A stretch of DNA of 64,000 bases from Bacilli bacterium. Lineage in GTDB: Bacteria; Bacillota_I; Bacilli_A; RFN20; UBA1709. Location of the stretch: NCBI GenBank assembly GCA_017457045.1, contig JAFTIF010000002.1:37080-101079 (forward strand). Reading direction: 5' to 3'. Positions 17,930 through 27,090 of the stretch are shown here, in pieces; the first letter of the stretch is position 1; every line of letters begins with the position of its first letter. The notes under the pieces are model-generated. The model saw only the letters and a program-made list of their open reading frames with translations. It searched no databases and was not told the DNA's origin. The position numbers and the translations under genes were made by a program.

Positions 17930-19603
17930 ATGAGTATAGATTATATTATTTATGGACTTTTATCATTAGTTCCACCTATACTTATCATTACATTAGTATT
18001 AAAAACTAAAGATATTAAGAAGTCATTTTTCTTTGGGATATTATCAGCAATGTTAATTCTTCCAATTACAAATGGTGTTACAAGTATTGTTGATGAAAGA
18101 TTAGTTGTCAGTTTTGATGGTTATACAATTGGAAGTTATTTTGAAGGATTATATTTAGGTATTAAAACTGTTTTTGATTCGATATTTGATATTTTCTTTG
18201 AGGATGGAGGATTGTTTGGCTTTATTAATGGCTGGAATATGTCTATTATTTTCTTCTTATTTGCATTAGGAATTATGACATCTTTTATGGTTATGAGTGG
18301 AGGAACTAAAGCATTAACAGAATATTTAAGCAAGAAAATTAAAACAAGAAAAGGAACATTATTGTTAACTGCATTTTTAGGAATAATTATTTTTATTGAT
18401 GATTATTTTAATGCGTTAGTTGTAGGAAACGTTTCAAAACCTTTATGTGAGAAACATAAAATTTCCCGTGCTAAATTATCTTATATTGTTGATTCAACAG
18501 CTGCACCAATTTGTGTTATCGCAATTGTATCTAGCTGGGGAGCTGGAATTGTTGGTAACTTAGGTGCTGCAATTGAAGGTAATAGTGCTTTAGCAGGAAA
18601 TAATGCAATTGTTGCATTCTTCAGTGCAATTCCATATCAATTCTATGTAATTACTGCTTTAGCATCTGTCTTTATTATGATTTTTAAAGATTTCAATATT
18701 GGCGAAATGAGAAAATGTGAAGAAGAAGCTCTTGTTGGTAATGATTCTTCAAAAGTTGAAGAAGAGCTAAATTTAGATAAGAGTGTTACAGATGGAAAAA
18801 TCTTTAATATTATTTTCCCATTATTATCATTAGTTGTTGCTACAATTGGAGCAATGTTAATATCTGGTTTTGTTGGATGTGAAGGTAATGTAACATTCTT
18901 AGGAGTATTAGAAAATATTGATGTTGCTTTATCTTTAAGAGCAGGTGGTATTGCAGCTCTTGTTTCTTCATTTATTCCTGTAATTCCATTATTGAAAAAT
19001 AAAATTATTGATAAAAAGAAATTAGGTTCAACAGTAAAAGAAGGTTTTGGATCTATGCTTCAAGCAAATGTTATTTTATTGTGTGCTTGGTTAATTTCCA
19101 CATTAATAGGTTTATTAGGATCAAAATATTTCTTGGCTGAAGTAATAATTGTCTCTAAATTCCCTGTTGAATTTTTACCAGTAATTATCTTTGTCTTTGC
19201 TGCATTTATGGCATTTTCAACTGGAACTTCATGGGGAACATTTGGTATTTTAATTCCAATTGTTGCAAGTATTATTTCTTCAGTTGCCCCTGATATGTTT
19301 GTACCTGTTGTCGCTGCAACATTAAGTGGCGCAATCTTTGGTGACCATGCATCACCTATTAGTGATACAACATTGCTTTCAAGTGCTGGATCTGGATGTG
19401 TTCATACAAAACACTTCTCAACTCAACTTCCATATGCCTTAATGTCTGCTATTATTGCATTATTAGGATATTTGGTATTTGGTGTATTTAAACTAATATT
19501 TAAAGCTAATTTGATTGGTTTATTAGCAGCATATGTAATTATTTTTGCTTCATATGTTGTGATATTAATTTGGTATAAAAAGAAATATAAATTAAGCAAA
19601 TAA
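17930..19603 (+). CDS. Lysine-regulated NhaC-family transporter (LysW type)
   Basis: Integral membrane protein of 557 aa with at least ten hydrophobic helices and NhaC-family signatures such as FLGIIIFIDDYFNALVVG, TAAPICVIAIVSSW and IFGDHASPISDTTLLSS. NhaC proteins exchange sodium for protons or organic substrates; members under lysine riboswitches have been proposed as lysine transporters (LysW). The riboswitch directly upstream supports that role; substrate is inference. Start 17930 has AGAAAGGA upstream; the open frame reaching 17837 runs through the riboswitch and is not used. Confidence 0.85.
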   Translation: MSIDYIIYGLLSLVPPILIITLVLKTKDIKKSFFFGILSAMLILPITNGVTSIVDERLVVSFDGYTIGSYFEGLYLGIKTVFDSIFDIFFEDGGLFGFINGWNMSIIFFLFALGIMTSFMVMSGGTKALTEYLSKKIKTRKGTLLLTAFLGIIIFIDDYFNALVVGNVSKPLCEKHKISRAKLSYIVDSTAAPICVIAIVSSWGAGIVGNLGAAIEGNSALAGNNAIVAFFSAIPYQFYVITALASVFIMIFKDFNIGEMRKCEEEALVGNDSSKVEEELNLDKSVTDGKIFNIIFPLLSLVVATIGAMLISGFVGCEGNVTFLGVLENIDVALSLRAGGIAALVSSFIPVIPLLKNKIIDKKKLGSTVKEGFGSMLQANVILLCAWLISTLIGLLGSKYFLAEVIIVSKFPVEFLPVIIFVFAAFMAFSTGTSWGTFGILIPIVASIISSVAPDMFVPVVAATLSGAIFGDHASPISDTTLLSSAGSGCVHTKHFSTQLPYALMSAIIALLGYLVFGVFKLIFKANLIGLLAAYVIIFASYVVILIWYKKKYKLSK

Positions 19604-19617
19604 AATAGTGAATTTAA

Positions 19618-19650
19618 AAAAATGTAGACATGAAAATTGCCTACATTTTT
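19618..19650. terminator. Bidirectional terminator
   Basis: Stem AAAAATGTAG/CTACATTTTT between two convergent genes; the A and T flanks give U runs on both strands. Confidence 0.85.
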
Positions 19651-19651
19651 A

Positions 19652-20575
19652 TTATTTATTAAACTGTTTTTTCATATAATCAATTCGTTTTTGGATTGCA
19701 CATTTTGTTATACTTGAGTTTTGAACGATGTCAAATCCATGCATTGTTTCTTTAGTTTCATTAATTATTACTTCTATTTTATTATTTGATAGTAAATTTG
19801 CATAAATAAGTGCTTCATCATGCAAACAATCAAACTCAGCAGTTTCAATATATGCTTTTGGTAAATTAGATAAATTTTTAGCCTTTATAGGTGATGCATA
19901 ACTTGATTCTAAACTTTTATCTTGAACATAAGCATTCCACATAATTTTTGACAGTTTACTATTCCACATTGGAGTATTGGTATAAACTTTATTAGAATTT
20001 GAATTCATATCAATGTCTATTACTGGATAAATTAACAGTTGAAATAATGGTGGTTGAATAAGTCTATCTCGAGCTAAAAGACAAACTGAAGCAGCCAAAC
20101 ACCCACCAGCACTATCTCCACCTACTGCTATTTTGTTTTTATCAATATTTAAATAATCTGAGTTATCAATAGTCCATTTTAAAGCAGAATAACAATCTTC
20201 AAGTGGAGTAGGATAAGGATTTTTAGGTGTTATTCTATATTGAATAAATATTACCTTGCAGTTAACATTAATTGTATATTCTTTTGCATTTTTATAATGA
20301 TATCCAGCAGCTCCTAAAAAGAAACCACCACCATGAAAATAAACTAAGCATGGTAGTTTACTAGTATCGTTTTTTGGAGAGAAAACTAAAATGTCTATTT
20401 GATTGCTGTCGTAACTTGTTATTTTTTCTTTTTTAACGAAAATATCTTTATCTTTAAAAATCCATTTTGGAGGTTTCATAAAAGATCCAATCCAACCAGC
20501 TGTTTTGGCTTTTTTAAATGGAGGAGTAAAAAAAGAAAAAGGAAAGAAATCTTTATTTATCGAATATTTTTTCAT
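19652..20575 (-). CDS. Alpha/beta-hydrolase, hormone-sensitive-lipase-type esterase
   Basis: Probable cytoplasmic carboxylesterase for short acyl esters. The HSL-family oxyanion motif HGGG (81-84), the nucleophile motif GDSAGG (S155), the acidic residue in ETAEFDCLHDEA and the catalytic His in MHGFD near the C-terminus make a complete triad. No signal peptide is visible. GGAGGTG precedes the start codon. 307 aa is usual for the family. The physiological substrate is unknown; no neighbour hints at one. Confidence 0.88.
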   Translation of the reverse strand: MKKYSINKDFFPFSFFTPPFKKAKTAGWIGSFMKPPKWIFKDKDIFVKKEKITSYDSNQIDILVFSPKNDTSKLPCLVYFHGGGFFLGAAGYHYKNAKEYTINVNCKVIFIQYRITPKNPYPTPLEDCYSALKWTIDNSDYLNIDKNKIAVGGDSAGGCLAASVCLLARDRLIQPPLFQLLIYPVIDIDMNSNSNKVYTNTPMWNSKLSKIMWNAYVQDKSLESSYASPIKAKNLSNLPKAYIETAEFDCLHDEALIYANLLSNNKIEVIINETKETMHGFDIVQNSSITKCAIQKRIDYMKKQFNK

Positions 20576-20690
20576 AAAAAAACACCTCCATTAATCATAA
20601 AATATCATATATAAAAAAAGTGTTCAAGATTTTGAATATTTAATTAAGTGATAAAATATGTTAAAATATTTAAGAAAAAGAGGATATATT

Positions 20691-21191
20691 ATGAAAGAAA
20701 ATTACTGTATATTTGCTGGAGGATGTTTTTGGTGTATTGCTATGCCGTTTTATGAGACAAAAGGAGTTATCAAAGTTTTATCAGGGTATAGTGGCGGAAA
20801 AGAAATTAATCCTACATATAAACAAGTTAAAGCGCAAGAAACATCTCATAAAGAATGTATTAAGATTATTTATGATGAGGAAATTGTATCTTATGAAGAA
20901 TTATTAGATATTTATTTTAATCATATAGATCCATATGACGATGGAGGACAATTCATCGATAGAGGAGAAAGTTATACAACTGCGATTTTTTATAAAAATC
21001 ATGAAATGTTAAAAAAAATTAAAGAATATATTTTAAGAATTGAGCGAGTAAGTAATAAAGAAGTAAAAGTAAAACTAACAGAGGAATGTGAGTTTTATTT
21101 AGCTGAGGAATATCATCAAGAATATGGACTAAAGAATCCAGATGCAATAGAAAAAGAACTAATTGAGTCAGGAAGAAAGAAGAGAGTTTAA
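20691..21191 (+). CDS. msrA: Peptide-methionine (S)-S-oxide reductase MsrA
   Basis: Repairs oxidised methionine (S-sulfoxide) in proteins. The active-site motif GCFWC is at about residues 11-15, with the family blocks YSGG, HKECIKIIYD and YFNHIDPYD. At 166 aa this is the compact MsrA without an MsrB domain. Start 20691 gives the usual MsrA N-terminus; the upstream in-frame ATG (20658) lacks a ribosome site. It appears monocistronic. Confidence 0.93.
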   Translation: MKENYCIFAGGCFWCIAMPFYETKGVIKVLSGYSGGKEINPTYKQVKAQETSHKECIKIIYDEEIVSYEELLDIYFNHIDPYDDGGQFIDRGESYTTAIFYKNHEMLKKIKEYILRIERVSNKEVKVKLTEECEFYLAEEYHQEYGLKNPDAIEKELIESGRKKRV

Positions 21192-21370
21192 AAACGGAAA
21201 GAATAAAGTTTATAAAGTTATCATTATATTCATTTATTATTTCTTTAGTAACATTTGCTACTTTAATGTTTTTCTTATCAGTCTCATCATTGTTGATAAT
21301 GAATATTTTTTGTAAAAATAAAAATTAAAAAGTATGTAAATTTTAAGTAGAATTTAAAGGTGGTAGTTAT
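21192..21370 (+). other. Intergenic stretch with a start-less hydrophobic reading frame
   Basis: From 21203 to 21331 an open frame reads as a basic segment followed by a hydrophobic helix and a KNKN tail, like a tiny membrane peptide. It has no ATG, GTG or TTG before the helix, so a functional gene is not supported. It may be a decayed remnant. Confidence 0.3.
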
Positions 21371-23338
21371 ATGAAAATTAAAAAAATTATATCGTTAATT
21401 GGGATTTGCTTATTATCTGCTTGTAGTATTAATTCATCAAGCACATCAGCGAGTACATCTTCAAACAATTCATCAAGTTCTTTGACTTCTGTTTCTTCTA
21501 GTACTTCAAGTGTAGTATCAAGCTCATCTAATAAAGAGAATTTAGCTGAAAATTATGAATTAAAAGAACCCGATTTTGAAACACCAATTAGAAACAGTAA
21601 AGAAGAATTTACATTTGATGATTTTTTCAATTTAGGTAATACTGTTTTAATTGATGTTGATGTCAGTAAAGATGAACTTTCAAAATTACAAGCAGATTAT
21701 CAAACAGGTTTTAAAAGTGAAATTTACCATAGAGCAGATCATGTAAGTATAAGTATTATCAATAATGGAGTTACTTATACTTGGGAATATGATAATGTTG
21801 GTTTGCGTCAAAAAGGCAACACATCTAGACAAAGTATTTTCAAAAATGATGATGAACTAAATCAAAATCACTTTAAATTATCTTTTGATGAAACTTTTAC
21901 TGATACTAGTATGTATGATGCTAGCTATATCGCTCAATATGGTAATGAAGAATATGGAGATAGAGAATTTCTTGAGATGTCAGGTATCGATATCAAATGG
22001 GATAAAAATTTTGATTCAACTCATATAAGAGAAGCATATTCTTCATATATTTATCATGCTGCTGGAATAATAACTCCTCATGTTGGATTAGCTAATATGG
22101 TCTTTAATTATGATGGGAAAAGTCATGATTTTGGTCTTTGTATGGTTTATGAAAAAGCTTCAAAATCACTTGTAAAAAGAAGTTTAAAAGAAGAAAGTGT
22201 TGTTACAATGACTTCTTGGAGCGATGAGAAAAAAGGAACATTTGGTGTTCCTGATGAAAATTATGGAGATTTATATAAATGTAGTTATGGCGTCGGTGAA
22301 GGCGGTAGCAATGGAGCAGATTTAACTAATGAATCAATTAAAGGAAAAAGAATTGGGGTTGGAAATATTACTGGTTCTTATATCCCGACATACGAAAGAA
22401 AAACAAATGAAGATGTCTCATATGATGATTCATTGCTTAAGAAATTTATTGTTGGCATTAATATGTATAATGCAACTTATGATGATATAGCAAGTTTAGT
22501 TGATTTAGAATATTTAGCTATTGAAGAAGCAGTATCATTTATAATTGGAAATCCAGATGCAATGAGATATAACTATAATAATTACATGATTTATATGCGT
22601 AGAACTGATGGTAAAGCTGTAATTATTCCAATTGATAACGATAGATGTTTTGGTATTACAAAGGACTGGAACGTAAGAGAAGCGATTAAAAACGATAAAA
22701 TTTTAAGCAGTGCCACAAGCAATGGTAATCAAAGAAATCCACTTTTAAATAAAACTATATTCGCAGAAGATAATCCTTGTAAACAATTATATTTAGATTT
22801 TACAGCTAAAATTTTAGATTCTAAGTGGGTATTGAATGAAACATTTAATAAATATTTTGATAAAGCATATGCTTCTTACAAAAACTATTTAGGAAGTAAT
22901 CAAGAATTTTCATTAAGTGGAACATATAACATTACATTTGAAGAATATATAAGTTGTAAAATAAAAGCCGCAAAAATAAGTGATACATCAAATGATATTA
23001 TCGATAATTTATACATTGTAGGAACATTTAATAATTGGGGTAGTTATTCTAGTTCTGAACTAGATTTATATAAAATGGAATATATCTCAAAAGGGGTTTA
23101 TAAAGTAGAAGTAGTTATTAAGAAAGTTGAAACTGAAAATAATAGAAACTATATTAAGTTTAAGTTTAATAATGGTTATAACAATTATAATGAAATTGAC
23201 TGGACATTAAGTAGTGATTTAAAAACATTAAATAAATCAGTTGGTAAAAGTGTTTTTGTTTATGATGTTAATGTTAATGATAAATTAATAGTAACAATTG
23301 ATGTGAATAATAATACTGCAAGTGTTGAAGTAAAATAA
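21371..23338 (+). CDS. CotH-kinase-family lipoprotein with Ser-rich linker
   Basis: Predicted surface lipoprotein of 655 aa. The signal ends in lipobox LSAC (C17), followed by a Ser/Thr-rich linker (about 18-53). The central part is a CotH-like domain: GLRQKGNTSR with HFKLSFD (about 140-175) and the later catalytic-type block VIIPIDNDRCFG (about 417-428). The C-terminus (about 540-655) opens with LYIVGTFNNW, resembling a glycogen-binding-type beta-sandwich. CotH proteins of spore formers phosphorylate coat proteins; related proteins occur widely on surfaces of gut bacteria. The substrate here is unknown. Confidence 0.82.
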   Translation: MKIKKIISLIGICLLSACSINSSSTSASTSSNNSSSSLTSVSSSTSSVVSSSSNKENLAENYELKEPDFETPIRNSKEEFTFDDFFNLGNTVLIDVDVSKDELSKLQADYQTGFKSEIYHRADHVSISIINNGVTYTWEYDNVGLRQKGNTSRQSIFKNDDELNQNHFKLSFDETFTDTSMYDASYIAQYGNEEYGDREFLEMSGIDIKWDKNFDSTHIREAYSSYIYHAAGIITPHVGLANMVFNYDGKSHDFGLCMVYEKASKSLVKRSLKEESVVTMTSWSDEKKGTFGVPDENYGDLYKCSYGVGEGGSNGADLTNESIKGKRIGVGNITGSYIPTYERKTNEDVSYDDSLLKKFIVGINMYNATYDDIASLVDLEYLAIEEAVSFIIGNPDAMRYNYNNYMIYMRRTDGKAVIIPIDNDRCFGITKDWNVREAIKNDKILSSATSNGNQRNPLLNKTIFAEDNPCKQLYLDFTAKILDSKWVLNETFNKYFDKAYASYKNYLGSNQEFSLSGTYNITFEEYISCKIKAAKISDTSNDIIDNLYIVGTFNNWGSYSSSELDLYKMEYISKGVYKVEVVIKKVETENNRNYIKFKFNNGYNNYNEIDWTLSSDLKTLNKSVGKSVFVYDVNVNDKLIVTIDVNNNTASVEVK

Positions 23339-23366
23339 AAAATCTTGGGAAACCAAGATTTTTATT
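23337..23366. terminator. Bidirectional terminator
   Basis: Stem AATCTTGG/CCAAGATT closed by a GAAA tetraloop with A and T flanks, between convergent genes. Confidence 0.88.
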
Positions 23367-23952
23367 TTATATTCATGCGTTCTTTAACTATTGCTTCTAA
23401 TACATCAACACAAGCTTCGACACCTATCTTTGAATTAATGCAGATATCATATGATGACGAGTGACCCCATAGTTTGTCAGTATAATATTCGTAGTATTCT
23501 TTTCTTTGTTTGTTTTTCTTTTTGATTATTTTTTCAGCTTTTTTTGGATCGATATTATAATATTTTGTAGCTCTTTCAATTTTATCTTCCATAGGAGCAG
23601 TGATAAAAATGCTTAATACATTTGGATAATCTTTTAAGATATAGTCAGCACTTCTTCCTACAATAATACATGATTCTTTTTCTGCAATAGATTTAATTGC
23701 ATCAAATTGAGCTAGAAATACTTTACAGCCTAATGAAACATCATTTGTAATAGGATTGATTCCTGAATTAAAGAATGTTTCTTTCTTTTCGTCATATTGT
23801 TTAATAAATCCTTCTGCAAGACCACTTTTTTCGGAAATTTTTGTTAATAATTCATTGTCATAATAGTTAATACCAAGTCTTTTAGCCAAAAGCTTTGCGA
23901 TAAAACGACCACCACTACCATATTCGCGGCCAATAGTAATTATGTATTTCAT
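23362..23952 (-). CDS. Cytidylate-kinase-like family protein
   Basis: P-loop kinase-like protein of 196 aa. The N-terminus ITIGREYGSGGR is the modified Walker A typical of the cytidylate-kinase-like family; IIVGRSADYIL and FITAPMEDKIERA follow the same pattern. The true substrate of this family, common in Bacillota, is not established, so CMP kinase activity should not be assumed. AATGAGGTG is the ribosome site. It is monocistronic. Confidence 0.8.
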   Translation of the reverse strand: MKYIITIGREYGSGGRFIAKLLAKRLGINYYDNELLTKISEKSGLAEGFIKQYDEKKETFFNSGINPITNDVSLGCKVFLAQFDAIKSIAEKESCIIVGRSADYILKDYPNVLSIFITAPMEDKIERATKYYNIDPKKAEKIIKKKNKQRKEYYEYYTDKLWGHSSSYDICINSKIGVEACVDVLEAIVKERMNIK

Positions 23953-24091
23953 ATTTTCACCTCATTATTAATTTGCTCTTATCTTAATTATATTTTAGCA
24001 AATCAAAAAAGATTTGTAAAATTTTAAATTTTAAAGTAAATAATAAAAAAATATAGTATAATTAAATTAACAAGAAAGAAGGAAGTAAAAT

Positions 24092-25132
24092 ATGAATCAT
24101 GAAATAATAAAAAGACAAAAATTATTAGATGAAAAGGGCAACCTTAACGAACCTGGATATTCAAAAAAAGAAATATTTGAATACGATAGAAGTCAAATTA
24201 AAGCAGTTAAATGGAAAATCAAAGAATGGGATTATTATTTTGTAGGAAATAAAGATTATGGACTTTGTTTAACATTTGGTGATAATGGTTATGTTGGATC
24301 TTTAGCATTCACACATTTAGACTTTAAAAATAGAACAGAAATCGATGCACCTGATATTGTTGCACTTCCTTTAGGAAAATTTAAATTATCAAATACAAGT
24401 ATGATCGGAGATGCATCATATAAAACTAAAAAGACAGAAATTCATTTTGATAATGATGGTACAGTTAGACATTTATATGGCAAAAGAATTGGTTTTACTA
24501 AAGATGGTAAGGATTTAATTTTTGACATTGAGTTATTCAATGCTCCTGAAGAAATTATGTGTATTGCTACACCATTTGAAAAGAAAAAACACTTTTATTA
24601 CAACCAAAAAATTAACTGTTTAGAAGTTAGAGGATATTATCAAATTGGTGATGAAAGATTTGAGTTAAATAAAGAAAACGGTTCATTAGGAGTATTAGAC
24701 TGGGGAAGAGGAGTTTGGACTTACGATAATACATGGTATTGGGGTTCTTTATCTACATATTTAGAAGATGGAACTAGAGTTGGTTTTAACTTAGGTTATG
24801 GATTTGGTGATACAAGTGCTGCTAGTGAAAATATGATTTTTTATGATGGAAAAGCTCATAAAACAGATTTAGTAGATTTTGGTATTCCTGGTGATAAAGA
24901 GGGAAAACCTAGATACATGGATGAATGGAACTTTACGTCAAATGATAATAGAGTTAATTTAAAGTTTACTCCAATTTATGATCGAAACTCCCCATTAGAT
25001 TTTAAAATTATCGCAATGCTTCCACACCAAGTATTTGGTTTATTTAATGGAACATTAGTATTAGATGATGGAAAAGTTGTTGAACTAAAAGATGCTTTAG
25101 GTTTCGCTGAAAAAGTCCATAATAAATGGTAA
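24092..25132 (+). CDS. DUF2804 family protein
   Basis: Cytoplasmic protein of 346 aa without signal or membrane segment. It matches the DUF2804 pattern: early RQKLLDEKGNLNEPGYSK, a central KRIGFTKDG, and the family-typical LDWGRGVWTYDNTWYWGS (about 200-217), then LGYGFGDTSAASEN. The function of the family is unknown; beta-rich sequence and the many aromatic residues suggest a lipocalin-like or jelly-roll fold, which is inference. GAAGGAAG precedes the ATG. Confidence 0.8.
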   Translation: MNHEIIKRQKLLDEKGNLNEPGYSKKEIFEYDRSQIKAVKWKIKEWDYYFVGNKDYGLCLTFGDNGYVGSLAFTHLDFKNRTEIDAPDIVALPLGKFKLSNTSMIGDASYKTKKTEIHFDNDGTVRHLYGKRIGFTKDGKDLIFDIELFNAPEEIMCIATPFEKKKHFYYNQKINCLEVRGYYQIGDERFELNKENGSLGVLDWGRGVWTYDNTWYWGSLSTYLEDGTRVGFNLGYGFGDTSAASENMIFYDGKAHKTDLVDFGIPGDKEGKPRYMDEWNFTSNDNRVNLKFTPIYDRNSPLDFKIIAMLPHQVFGLFNGTLVLDDGKVVELKDALGFAEKVHNKW

Positions 25133-25167
25133 TCTATTGATAAAATTTCAAAAAAGAATATAATAAT

Positions 25168-25194
25168 AAGGTAATACAAAGTATTACCTTTTTA
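25168..25194 (+). terminator. Terminator after the DUF2804 gene
   Basis: Stem AAGGTAATAC/GTATTACCTT with an AAA loop and T run. Confidence 0.88.
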
Positions 25195-25195
25195 A

Positions 25196-25669
25196 TTGTT
25201 AGGGGTTGTTTTTATAAGTGATAGTAGGGATTTTACTCAAGGAAGTATTATAAAGAAACTAATTAGTTTTATGGTTCCTGTTTTAGGTGCTTTATTTCTT
25301 CAAGCAATGTATGGAGCGGTTGATATATTAATTGTAAGTTGGTTTGGTACTGATCCTGGAATATCTGGCGTTTCAACTGAAGCAATATTACAGGTCTAGT
25401 TACATTTGCAGTATCTGCTTTTGTAATGGCGGTTACAGTATTTATTCTTTCTTATTACGGCTGTAGTTGTTTCTATATTAACAATTATTTTTGCAAAAGA
25501 TTTGGCGATTCTTATGAAATTCCCAAAAGAGGCAATTAAACTAAATACAACTCTTACTTTAATTGGACTTGCAGTTCCTTTATCATCTTTATTTGGTATC
25601 ATAATAAACACAATATATTTTATAATTTTTAGAAGAAAAACTAGAGAACAAGAAATTCAAATTGTATAG
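25196..25669 (+). pseudogene. Decayed MATE-family efflux transporter
   Basis: Three remnants of a MATE multidrug/sodium antiporter are readable. The N-terminal part (RDFTQGSIIKKLISFMVPVLG and AVDILIVSWFG) is intact to about 25388, where loss of one base shifts the frame and a TAG follows at 25397. The next frame reads ITGLVTFAVSAFVMAVTVF, then another shift leads to AKDLAILMKFPKEAIKL and a short C-terminal tail ending at 25669. Intact MATE proteins have about 450 residues; only about 155 codons remain, so large internal deletions are present. No good start codon: ATA follows the GGGGTTG site. Confidence 0.88.
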
Positions 25670-25670
25670 A

Positions 25671-25697
25671 AAAAAGCGGATGATTTTCCGCTTTTTA
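25671..25697. terminator. Bidirectional terminator
   Basis: Stem AAAAAGCGGA/TCCGCTTTTT between the MATE remnant and the convergent CofE-like gene. Confidence 0.88.
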
Positions 25698-25703
25698 TTT
25701 TTA

Positions 25704-26894
25704 TTAGTCTGTAAAGTTATCGAAGTAACCTTGAACGAGAATGATTGGTGTACCTTTGTCACCAGAGCCACTTGTTAAGTCACATAATGAACCAATTAAA
25801 TCTGTTAGTTGACGAGGTGTTGTACCTTGGCTTGCCATGTTGCCTACAAGGTTTCCTTTTTTTGCTTTGATTGATTTTGAAATGGCTTCTTTTAATGCTT
25901 CACCTTTTAAATCTTTGAAATCATTGTCAGCTAAATATTTTAATTTTAATTCGTTAGGTGTTCCTTTTAATCCGTCTGTGTGGAAAGGAGAAACAACAGG
26001 GTCTGCTAATTCCCAAATTTTACCTTGAGGATCTTTAAAAGCACCATCGCCATATACCATTACTTCAACATGTTTTCCAGTACGTTTTAAGATTTCAGCT
26101 TGGATGCCTTCAACTAAACCTTGGCTTGCGCGTGGGAATAATTTAATTTTATCTTCTGTTGATTTATTTGAACCTAATAAACCATAATCTTCATTATAAC
26201 CACTTCCATTGACTGGTGCATTTAAAATGTCGTCCATTGTTAATACAACTTTCGCGCCATTAGCTTTTAAAATTCGTTTAGTTCTTGCTCTTGTATGAAT
26301 ATCACATGCTAAAACTGTGTCTGTGTAGTCTAAAATTGTTTTTGCTTGGTTAGCAAATACGATTTCGACTTCAGCACCTGCTTCTTTAACAAGATTTGCG
26401 TAATAGTCTACATAGTCAACACCTGTGAATTCATGAACACCATATCCGAATAATTCACGATATTTTTCTAGACTCAATACATCTGAATAAGGATTTACTC
26501 CTGCTTCATCTAATTGATCATATGTAAGTAAAGCATTACCAACTTCATCACTTGGGTAGCTTAACATTAATACAACTTTTTTACATCCCATTGCAATTCC
26601 TCTTAAGCAAATTGCAAATCTGTTTCTAGAAAGAATAGGGAAGATAACACCAACTGTACCGCCACCTAATTTTGCTTTTACATCATCAGCAATATCTTGA
26701 ACACTTGCATAGTTTCCTTGTGCTCTTGCTACGATTGATTCTGTTAATGCAATAACGTCTTTATCTCTTAATTCAAAACCTTCTGATGCAGCAGCACCTA
26801 AAACACTATCACAAGCAATTTTAATTAAATCATCGCCTTCTCTAATGATAGGGCAACGAATGCCTCTTGAAATAGTTCCTACTTTTCTTTCCAT
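25704..26894 (-). CDS. CofE-like (coenzyme F420-0:L-glutamate ligase family) protein
   Basis: Protein of 396 aa related to the GTP-dependent ligases that add glutamate to F420-0. Readable family segments include ALTESIVARAQGNY (about 53-66), LSRNRFAICLRGIAMG, and DDILNAPVNGSGYNEDYGLLGSNKSTED. Proteins of this kind are widespread in Bacillota that do not make F420, so the substrate is probably another compound. Start 26894 follows AGAAGG; 12 codons upstream, 26930 has no such site. It is divergent from the flavin-reductase-like gene at 27091. Confidence 0.78.
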   Translation of the reverse strand: MERKVGTISRGIRCPIIREGDDLIKIACDSVLGAAASEGFELRDKDVIALTESIVARAQGNYASVQDIADDVKAKLGGGTVGVIFPILSRNRFAICLRGIAMGCKKVVLMLSYPSDEVGNALLTYDQLDEAGVNPYSDVLSLEKYRELFGYGVHEFTGVDYVDYYANLVKEAGAEVEIVFANQAKTILDYTDTVLACDIHTRARTKRILKANGAKVVLTMDDILNAPVNGSGYNEDYGLLGSNKSTEDKIKLFPRASQGLVEGIQAEILKRTGKHVEVMVYGDGAFKDPQGKIWELADPVVSPFHTDGLKGTPNELKLKYLADNDFKDLKGEALKEAISKSIKAKKGNLVGNMASQGTTPRQLTDLIGSLCDLTSGSGDKGTPIILVQGYFDNFTD

Positions 26895-27090
26895 AATCGA
26901 TACCTTCTTTTCTTTAACATTTGAATACATATAAATTATATATTCTTAATTTATATAGTTCAATAAAAAAAATAAAAAAAATACATGTAAAAATATGTAA
27001 ATTAATTCACAAAGAAAAACATATAATGACTTATCAAAAGCATTTATTTGTTGTAGAATATTAGTAATAAGTAGTTGAGAGGTAGTTGTT

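Noticed and set aside
20399..20614. Plus-strand open frame over the esterase start
   Set aside because: Lys/Phe-rich translation without family features; antisense to a real gene.
25196..25399. A separate 67-aa gene
   Set aside because: It is the N-terminal remnant of the MATE pseudogene with downstream pieces in other frames.
25704..26894. True F420 biosynthesis
   Set aside because: Only a CofE-like gene is present; no other F420 gene is in the window, and the family is common in F420-free Bacillota.
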